DNA from: Streptomyces sp. NBC_01428
GTDB taxonomy: Bacteria; Actinomycetota; Actinomycetes; Streptomycetales; Streptomycetaceae
DNA: 64,000 bases
NCBI RefSeq assembly: GCF_036231965.1
Contig: NZ_CP109499.1
Span: 3,720,001-3,784,000, forward strand
Direction: 5' to 3'
This document shows positions 58,372 through 64,000 of the stretch, in pieces. The position numbers and the translations under genes are program-made. The notes under the pieces were generated by a model. That model ran no database searches. It saw nothing but the letters and a program-made list of their open reading frames with translations, and was not told the origin of the DNA. The number at the start of each line of letters is the position of its first letter. The first letter of the stretch is position 1.

Positions 58372-58992
58372 TCATCCCGCATCCCCCAGCGTCGGGGGCG
58401 CCTCGTCCGTCACACCCTCGGCCGCGAGCAGGCGCGCGAGCCGCTTCAGACCCCGGTGGGCGGAGGTGCGCACCGCGCCCGGGCGTTTGCCGAGCACCCG
58501 CGCCGCGGCCGGTCCGTCGAGGCCGACGACGACGCGCAGCAGGACCGCCTCGGCCTGGTCGCGCGGCAGCCCCGCGACCAGTTCCAGCGCGTACTCCGTG
58601 GACAGCGTCTCCAACGCCTCGTCATGCGTGCTGTGTCCGCCGGGCAGTTCCAGCACGTCCTGCTCGATGGGCGTGCCCCGGGGCCGTGCCTTCAGCCGTC
58701 GCAGATGGTCCAGCGCGCGGTGCCGCGCGATGGTCGCGGTCCAGCCGCGGAACCCGGCGCCGTCACCGCGGAACCGCCCCAGGTCCCGGGCGATCTCCAG
58801 CCAGGCCTCGGACGCCACGTCCTCCGCGTCGTCCCCGACGATCCCGCGCAGGTATCCGAGCAGTCCGGGCTGCACGGTCCGGTACGCGACGGCGAAGGCG
58901 GCCTCGTCACCCTCCTGCGCCCGCGCGACGGCCACGCCCAGTTCCGCGTCGTACGGCCGCGCGCGGCGGGGTTCCCCTCCCTGGCCCAACAC
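58372..58992 (-). CDS. ECF sigma factor (tandem copy B)
   Basis: A 206-residue ECF sigma factor paralogous to copy A: VAYRTVQPGLLGYLRGIVG, EDVASEAWLEIARDLGRF, FRGWTATIARHRALDHLRR, then LPRDQAEAVLLRVVVGLDGP and KRPGAVRTSAHRGLKRLARLL. Differences lie mainly in the linker and tails, so target promoters may overlap. Start GTG 58992 with GAGGAC close by; an alternative internal start is not evident. The following gene may be its degraded anti-sigma partner. Confidence 0.9.
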   Translation of the reverse strand: MLGQGGEPRRARPYDAELGVAVARAQEGDEAAFAVAYRTVQPGLLGYLRGIVGDDAEDVASEAWLEIARDLGRFRGDGAGFRGWTATIARHRALDHLRRLKARPRGTPIEQDVLELPGGHSTHDEALETLSTEYALELVAGLPRDQAEAVLLRVVVGLDGPAAARVLGKRPGAVRTSAHRGLKRLARLLAAEGVTDEAPPTLGDAG

Positions 58993-59148
58993 TGTCCTCG
59001 TTCACGCCGAGTTCGCCCGAGTGTGTTCTGCCGACACGGCCGACCGCGCCGACACCCTCATGGTCATCAGCGCCGGTCCCCACGGAAATGTCACAGCACG
59101 TCAGCTGCCCCGGGCCGCTCCTCGGCGGCGCCCGCGCCGGGCGGCCGG

Positions 59149-59532
59149 CTACCGCCGCGTGGCCTCGCGGCACAGCAGACGCAGGGAGCCGTCGCCCACG
59201 TAGGCGCGACGGGCCTCGTCGATCGGGTCCCAGAGGCGGCCGTCGGGGGTGCGCAGCCAGTGTTCGCCACCGGTCTCCCACCACTCGGCGCCCGTACGGC
59301 GGGCGACGACCTCACCGGCGTACGCGCCGAACCCGCGCAGCACGCTCTCGACGGCGGCGTACGGCGCTCCCTCCCGGCGTATCTCGTCGATCATGCGGTC
59401 GACCCGCCACAGGCTCTGCGCGGAGTAGTCGAGGCGCAGACGGGCGCCCTCCCGCATGGTCGCGACCGAGTCGGCCGCCCAGCGAACGGGCTTCGTCGCA
59501 GCTGAAGGCCTGGTTGTCCGAGGAGCGTTCAC
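59149..59532 (-). CDS. Conserved hypothetical protein
   Basis: A 127-residue soluble protein. LRLDYSAQSLWRVDRMIDEIRREG and VLRGFGAYAGEVVARRTGAEWWE look like a compact alpha/beta domain known only as conserved hypothetical in actinobacteria; the C-terminal part (WLRTPDGRLWDPIDEARRAYVGD) is also well conserved in style. No catalytic motif. GTG 59532 (VNAPRTTRPS) is the likely start, though no ribosome binding site is clear; a longer frame to 59625 starts in non-coding-like sequence. Function unknown. Confidence 0.65.
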   Translation of the reverse strand: MNAPRTTRPSAATKPVRWAADSVATMREGARLRLDYSAQSLWRVDRMIDEIRREGAPYAAVESVLRGFGAYAGEVVARRTGAEWWETGGEHWLRTPDGRLWDPIDEARRAYVGDGSLRLLCREATRR

Positions 59533-59882
59533 ATTCGGTAGAGCGTGGCGGCGGCCTGATTCGTCACCCGGATCGGCGGGGGTTCGCGACACCGTCCCAG
59601 GACCGCCATCTCCACCCCAGGACACTCACAGGAACCCCCCAGGCACGCAGGTTTGACGGCCGCCCGCCGGGGCCGTCCCGAGTTGCGCGGGCACCGCGGA
59701 CACCGAGACGGCCTAGGCCGCCGCAGGCCCGGCCCGGCCCCGCACCGGTCCGAGCGGCACGGTTCCGGGTCCGCCGACGTCCGGGTGCGGACGCCGGGAC
59801 CGCGGGCCCGGGGTCCTCCCGGCCGCCGCTGGCCCGGAGTTCCCCCGACCGCCGCCGGCCGTCGCCCCCTTCTCCGCGTGTC
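59533..59882. other. GC-rich intergenic region
   Basis: No recognisable gene, promoter or hairpin of note; composition is Pro/Gly-codon-like GC-rich DNA in all frames. The ends of two leftward hypothetical genes flank it. Confidence 0.4.
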
Positions 59883-60455
59883 CTACGCCCGTCCCCGCGC
59901 CCTGCGCGCCACCACCGCCCGCAGGACGCGCCGGGCCTCGACCGACGTGTCCAGCACGAACCGCAGTCCGCCCGTGCCGTGTTCGGCGAGGAGTTCCAGG
60001 ACGGCGGTCTGGCGGCGCAGTTCGGCGGAGACGAGCGGGGACAGCCCCTCCGTGCGGCCCTCCTCGCGCACCGTCGGCCAGGACGTGGTGTCGTCGGCGT
60101 GGTCGAGACGGCGATGCGCCCGCAGCGCCGTCAGCGAGCAGACGTCCGCCCAGGCGCGCAACTCGCCCTCCGAGGGCCGCTCGGGAACGGTGTCGAGCAT
60201 CAGGCGGGTGAGGAGGGCCGCGTGGTCCTCGTCGGTGACGGGCGGCTCGGGCACCCCCGGGTCCAGCTTGACGCGCGCCTGCTCCAGACGCGTGCCCCAC
60301 TCGGCCCAGGCGTCCGCGTCGGCGAGGCACGCCCACAGGGGGCGCAGGACGTCGTCGTCACCGCCCAGCAGCGGAACGCACCGATCCAAACAAGCCAGAC
60401 CGCTCGCTGCCAGACTTCTCTCGTCGGCCTGAGCGATCAGTTCCACCAGACTCAT
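59883..60455 (-). CDS. Hypothetical soluble protein, mostly helical
   Basis: A 190-residue protein with ATG 60455 and a good GAGGGAG site. Sequence is predicted helical, rich in Leu, Ala, Asp and Arg (LIAQADERSLAASGLACLDRCVPLLGG; ELRRQTAVLELLAEHG). No known family motif or membrane segment. Its neighbours are likewise unknown proteins; nothing in the context gives a function. Confidence 0.6.
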   Translation of the reverse strand: MSLVELIAQADERSLAASGLACLDRCVPLLGGDDDVLRPLWACLADADAWAEWGTRLEQARVKLDPGVPEPPVTDEDHAALLTRLMLDTVPERPSEGELRAWADVCSLTALRAHRRLDHADDTTSWPTVREEGRTEGLSPLVSAELRRQTAVLELLAEHGTGGLRFVLDTSVEARRVLRAVVARRARGRA

Positions 60456-60541
60456 CACGACTCCCTCGAAATGCCTCAACAGGGCGCCCTCGCTTTACGG
60501 AGCCCGCACTTCCCCTTACTGCGTGCAACGGTCCAGGAGTG

Positions 60542-61078
60542 TCACAGTGGCACCACACCGAGCCGGTCGAGGAGCTGGAAGAGCAGGTTTTCGGCCACCT
60601 CTCCCGACTCCGCTCCGGGGCCCTCCGGCCCGGCTCCCGGCTCCGCCTCCAGGACGGCGAGCAGTGCGTCGGCGGTCACCGAGTGGCCCGCCCCGGCCGC
60701 CCAGGCGGCCGCCCGTGCGGCCGCGTCGGCGGGCTCCAGGAAGTAGTCGTCCACGCCCAGTCCGCCGTCGGCGCCGGCGAGATGGCCGGCCATGACGTTC
60801 CGGGCCAGGCAGGCGCTCCACGCGTCGCCGGACGGCGTCGCCGCCTCCACCGCCACGCAGGCGCTGTCCATCACGTACCCGAAGAGCGCGGGTGCGCCGG
60901 TCTCGCGGGCGAGCACCTTCATGCTCCCGATCCCGGTCCCCGCGCCCGGGTACTCCCAGACCTGCCAGCCGCCGGGCGCCGTCGTCCGGGACAGCAGGCC
61001 GGGCACCCCGGCCAGCGCGGCGGTCCGGGAGAGCGGCTGCTCGCTTCTGCCCACGACGAAATAGCCCCAGTACCCCAT
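60542..61078 (-). CDS. Hypothetical protein, lineage-specific
   Basis: A 178-residue soluble protein. The start MGYWGYFVVGRSEQPLSR and WQVWEYPGAG suggest a small beta-rich domain like those of Streptomyces stress or immunity-type proteins, but I recognise no named family. A GGGGGGA box precedes ATG 61078. It may share an upstream region with the DUF4328-type gene. Confidence 0.6.
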   Translation of the reverse strand: MGYWGYFVVGRSEQPLSRTAALAGVPGLLSRTTAPGGWQVWEYPGAGTGIGSMKVLARETGAPALFGYVMDSACVAVEAATPSGDAWSACLARNVMAGHLAGADGGLGVDDYFLEPADAAARAAAWAAGAGHSVTADALLAVLEAEPGAGPEGPGAESGEVAENLLFQLLDRLGVVPL

Positions 61079-61183
61079 ACCGGTCCCCCCGGGTGTCTCG
61101 GTTCGGCGGCTGGGGCCGAATACACCACAGGGGTGCCGGGGTTGACCAGAGAAAGGGACGAACCGGTGCCCGTCGGACGCGTG

Positions 61184-61942
61184 TCAGCCGGCGTACGCGG
61201 CGGGGCCCTGGAGCGCCTTCAGGTGCTGCATGCGGGTCAGCCTCAGCACGACGAGGATCGCCAGGGCGGCGGCCACGATGTCGACGACGTCGCAGAACAG
61301 GACCTGGGCGGCGGCGTCGTGGATCTCCCCGGCGGTGCCGGCCTTGGTGTACGACCTGCTGGACACCCGGTCGGTGAGCAGCACCAGGACCCAGAAGGTC
61401 CACCACACGTTGACGAGAGCGTGGCCGCTCCGGGACCCGGCGGGAGCGCTCGCGTCCCAGATGTCCAGCGTCACGCGGCGCGGGAACCACAGGCTGACCA
61501 CGGGGACGAACCATCCCCAGCCGGCCCACGCCCGGGACTTGCTGTGCCCGTGCGGGCTGAACACCTCGGCGTTGCTGCGGACCCGCAGGAACCAGAGGAG
61601 GAAGACGACGACGGACCCCACCATCGTGGCCGACTGGGCGTAGCCCGACGTCGCGACCAGCGTGTCCGCGTCAGCGGCCCGCTCCTGGACGCCGTCGCCG
61701 AAGTCGCCGCCGGCGAGGGTCCCGGACACGTCGTACATCGTCCAGTCCGCCCAGACCGCGAAGAGGTCGGCGGCGATCACCAGCGCGAGCAGCGCGACGG
61801 CGGCTCTGCCGAGGCCGACCGGTGAGCGCAGCCAGGCCGGTCCGTTCGGGGACGGAAGGGGCGGCAGCGGCGGGAGCGGCCGCGCCGCGGGCATCGGCGA
61901 GACGGGCCTCGGTGGCACGGAGTGCGACGGCGGCATGGTCAT
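61184..61942 (-). CDS. DUF4328-type membrane protein
   Basis: A 252-residue protein: Pro-rich 45-residue N-terminus, then four to five hydrophobic helices (about 50-67, 100-118, 145-160, 183-196, 222-240). The RSNAEVFSPHGHSKSRAWAGWGWFVPVVSLWFPRR block is characteristic of DUF4328 proteins (F/W-rich loop between helices). Function unknown; many Streptomyces have several. ATG 61942 follows a GGGGGG box; the next in-frame ATG is two codons later. Confidence 0.82.
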   Translation of the reverse strand: MTMPPSHSVPPRPVSPMPAARPLPPLPPLPSPNGPAWLRSPVGLGRAAVALLALVIAADLFAVWADWTMYDVSGTLAGGDFGDGVQERAADADTLVATSGYAQSATMVGSVVVFLLWFLRVRSNAEVFSPHGHSKSRAWAGWGWFVPVVSLWFPRRVTLDIWDASAPAGSRSGHALVNVWWTFWVLVLLTDRVSSRSYTKAGTAGEIHDAAAQVLFCDVVDIVAAALAILVVLRLTRMQHLKALQGPAAYAG

Positions 61943-62185
61943 GAGAACCCCCCGGGTGCACGGCACGACGGGGTGCCGACACGACGAGCCGGGCGCGCCC
62001 CTCCCCAGGGTCCCGCCCGGCACACGAATACGTATCCGGAAGATACGGTTCTGCAGAGCCGCGCGTCCAGCCGATCGCGACCGGCCCCCACCGTGCCGAA
62101 AACTGCCCGGACCAGTGCTTTCGATCCACGACGGCGAGCAGCGGCCCGGCGTCGCGCGCCCCGGCCGACCCTTCCGGCCGACCGC

Positions 62186-62209
62186 CCTGGGCCGACCGCT
62201 CGGCCCAGG
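62186..62209 (-). terminator. Terminator of hexosaminidase gene
   Basis: CCTGGGCCGA pairs with TCGGCCCAGG just after the GH20 stop; loop four bases. Confidence 0.72.
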
Positions 62210-62212
62210 CGC

Positions 62213-63853
62213 TCAGCCCAGCCGCTTCGCGAGCGCCGAGAACTCCGTCCACGACAGCTCGGGCCTGCCCGGATCCCACAGCTTCTGGACCGTGGCGCGC
62301 AGCGGCATCCGGATGCCGGCCGCGATCTGGTCCTGCGTCTGCGAGTTCGCGAGGTCGCACCAGACGGCGAAGGACCCGCCGAGGATCTGGGGGTCGTACT
62401 TCGCCGGGACCGCCGCTGTGCCGCGCAGGACGAGCGGCGTCCACTGCTCGTAGATGCGCTGTCCGGTCGGATAGACGAAGGTCTGCGGCTCGCCGAGGAC
62501 GTAGTAGAGGTACTCGTCGTTGTAGTTGATGACCTTGCGGCCCGCCGACAGGTACTCGGCCGGGGGCCGGGCCCCGATCTCCTTGCCGGTCCAGTACGCC
62601 ACCTGGAGATCGCCGTCGGCCTGGACGGTGCCGCCCCGGAAGAAGCCGTCGTTCCAGGCGCGTGCCGTCCTGTCGTGCCCCTGGACCACGGCGGCGCGGT
62701 CGTTCAGCCAGCCGGTCGCGAGGTCGGCGACGCTCGCGCCCGCGCCGTACTTGGCGCGCGCGGCGGTGGCGAGCTGCGGGAAGGACGCGGCCGGGTTCGA
62801 CACGGTCAGGGCCTGGTACTCGTCGCCGCCGATGTGCCAGTAGGCGCCGGGGAAGAGGTCCGCGTACTCGTTGAGCAGGTCGTCGACGATGTCCGCCGCG
62901 GCGGGCTTGGAGATGTCGACGGCTCCGCGTGTGGCGGACCCGGAGACGTTGCGGAGCTGGAGGTCGGGGTGCGCGGCGATGACCGCGCCGAGGTGTCCGG
63001 GCGAGTCGATCTCGGGGACGACGGTGATGTGCCGGCTCGCGGCGAGGGCGATGATCCGGCGGACCTCGGCCTTGCTCAGGTGCTCCTTCGACACGATCTC
63101 GGGGTGCGTGTCGGACTCGATGCGGAAGCCCTGGTCGTCGGAGAAGTGCAGGCCGAGCTGGTTGAACTTCAGGTCGCCGAGCTCGCGCACCCGGTCCTCG
63201 ATCCAGCCCGCCGTGAAGTGCTTGCGGGCGATGTCGAGCATGAACCCGCGCTGCGGTTTCGCGGGCCGGTCGTTCACCACGCCCTCCGGTGCCGTGCCGC
63301 CGCCGTGCACCTCCTGCTTGAGGGTGCGCGTTCCGTAGAAGACGCCGGCCTCCGCGGGGCCCTTGATCGTGACCCGGTGGTTCTTCACGGTGAGGGTGTA
63401 CGACTCCGGGCCCGCGGTGCCGTCGTTCAGACCCAGCTCGACGTCGCCGTCCCTCGGGTCGTCCTGGCCCGCGTACGTCAGCTCGAGTTCCCCGGCCAGC
63501 AGCTTGCCCTCGTCTGCGAGACCGGAGTCGTCCACGACGACCCGGCCACCGGAGGCGGGGCGCCAGCCGGGGCCGTGGGCCGCGGTGTGCTCCCGTACGG
63601 CGGGAATGGTGCGCGGGGCCCGGGAGAGGGGGTAGCTCCTGCTCGGCGAGGGGCTGGGGCTGGGCGACACGCCGGCGGTCGCGGCCTTTGAGGCCTCGCC
63701 CGCACCGGCCGGTTCCCCGCTGTCGCCGCCCGGCCAGACGATCACGGCGACCGCGACGACGCCGGCGACCGCGAGACCGCCCGCGGCGATCTGGGCGCGG
63801 CGGCCCTGCCACCCTGCCTGCCGCCGCGGCGCACGCCGCCTGCCTCCACTCAC
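62213..63853 (-). CDS. Membrane-anchored beta-N-acetylhexosaminidase (GH20)
   Basis: A 546-residue GH20 enzyme. N-terminal signal anchor (about residues 20-42), Ser/Pro linker of 25 residues, then the GH20 N-domain (about 85-195). In the catalytic barrel, the HIGGDEY motif holds Asp344/Glu345, the substrate-assisted pair; FNQLGLHFSDDQGF and VPEIDSPGHL are further barrel strands. It removes terminal N-acetylglucosamine from chitin or wall fragments outside the cell. Start GTG 63853, overlapping an upstream reading frame by GTGA. Confidence 0.92.
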   Translation of the reverse strand: MSGGRRRAPRRQAGWQGRRAQIAAGGLAVAGVVAVAVIVWPGGDSGEPAGAGEASKAATAGVSPSPSPSPSRSYPLSRAPRTIPAVREHTAAHGPGWRPASGGRVVVDDSGLADEGKLLAGELELTYAGQDDPRDGDVELGLNDGTAGPESYTLTVKNHRVTIKGPAEAGVFYGTRTLKQEVHGGGTAPEGVVNDRPAKPQRGFMLDIARKHFTAGWIEDRVRELGDLKFNQLGLHFSDDQGFRIESDTHPEIVSKEHLSKAEVRRIIALAASRHITVVPEIDSPGHLGAVIAAHPDLQLRNVSGSATRGAVDISKPAAADIVDDLLNEYADLFPGAYWHIGGDEYQALTVSNPAASFPQLATAARAKYGAGASVADLATGWLNDRAAVVQGHDRTARAWNDGFFRGGTVQADGDLQVAYWTGKEIGARPPAEYLSAGRKVINYNDEYLYYVLGEPQTFVYPTGQRIYEQWTPLVLRGTAAVPAKYDPQILGGSFAVWCDLANSQTQDQIAAGIRMPLRATVQKLWDPGRPELSWTEFSALAKRLG

Positions 63854-64000
63854 GCCGCCACCCTCATTCCGTCACCGAGGCCGCTCCCCCAAAAGATCCA
63901 CTCCTCCGACCAGGTGTACTCCCCCGTCGGGATGTCCACCTGCCCACTCCACCGTGAACTCTGCCCCGGCCGCCACCGCTACCGTCCACCGAGCGCTCCG
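63850..64000 (-). pseudogene. 3' end of an upstream gene with an apparent frameshift
   Basis: On the leftward strand, the first stretch from the edge reads well in one frame (TVAVAAGAEFTVEWA), but that frame soon loses coding quality. From about 63939 another frame becomes coding-like (VDIPTGEYTWSEEWIFW to GDGMRVAA) and ends at TGA 63850, overlapping the GH20 start. The switch implies one extra base near 63940, or two separate short frames. Truncated by the window edge; no family recognised. Confidence 0.3.

Noticed and set aside
57753..60746. A 997-codon plus-strand open frame across the tandem sigma region.
   Set aside because: Pro/Arg/Ser-rich, no motifs, antisense to clear sigma factor genes.

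Overview
The window is high-GC actinobacterial chromosome, almost certainly Streptomyces. Evidence: extreme third-position GC in every gene, many GTG starts, ATGA/GTGA coupled overlaps, leaderless starts, ECF sigma factors, and an afsQ1-afsQ2-sigQ locus. Gene order resembles the core region around the nucleoside and afsQ genes of S. coelicolor; this is from memory and was not searched. I see no tRNA, rRNA, insertion sequence, prophage or CRISPR array, so this looks like stable core chromosome rather than an island.

Layout. 1-5 kb: edge of an SGNH hydrolase, a tiny membrane protein (MmpB-like), Maf, a membrane protein, the biotinylated acyl-CoA carboxylase alpha subunit and a TetR regulator. 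5-17 kb: a DeoR regulator, an LpdA-like flavoprotein without its redox disulfide, a gamma-glutamylcyclotransferase-like protein, purine nucleoside phosphorylase, a phosphosugar mutase, a MerR/methyltransferase pair, deoC, and two aldehyde dehydrogenases, the second lacking catalytic residues. 17-24 kb: uridine kinase-like protein, sigQ, afsQ1, afsQ2, a GerMN-type lipoprotein, VanZ and PspC proteins, and two small secreted proteins. 24-32 kb: adenosine deaminase, a hydrolase, LysR/MFS pair, ECF sigma factor with SnoaL tail, STAS protein, AEC transporter and a Uma2 nuclease-fold protein. 32-40.6 kb: nucleoside uptake and catabolism (deoA, cdd, two permeases, ATPase, two tandem BmpA lipoproteins). 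40.8-51.3 kb: M20 amidohydrolase, then a nonulosonic acid (Kdn or sialic-acid-like) cell-wall polymer cluster and an acyltransferase. 51.3-64 kb: TetR/flavin monooxygenase pair, LeuE exporter, L,D-transpeptidase, two tandem ECF sigma loci with anti-sigma-like partners, several lineage-specific proteins and a GH20 hexosaminidase.

The main unifying signal is the palindrome CTACGCGCGTAG. Perfect copies sit before the phosphorylase, deoC, adenosine deaminase and the nucleoside ABC operon. Near copies sit before both BmpA genes, and a weaker one before the DeoR gene. They lie at or next to predicted core promoters, and three of the genes appear leaderless. Together they outline a local regulon for nucleoside uptake, base and amino-group removal, and breakdown of (deoxy)ribose phosphate to acetaldehyde and acetate. 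The DeoR-family protein is the obvious candidate regulator.

The nucleoside ABC ATPase has a second oddity: its only plausible start codon is ATC, 8 nt after AGGAG. Other local regulatory structures include an exact AfsQ1 box between sigQ and afsQ1, a SoxR-like operator between merR and a methyltransferase, and twin TTAACGnCGTTAA operators between tetR and a monooxygenase.
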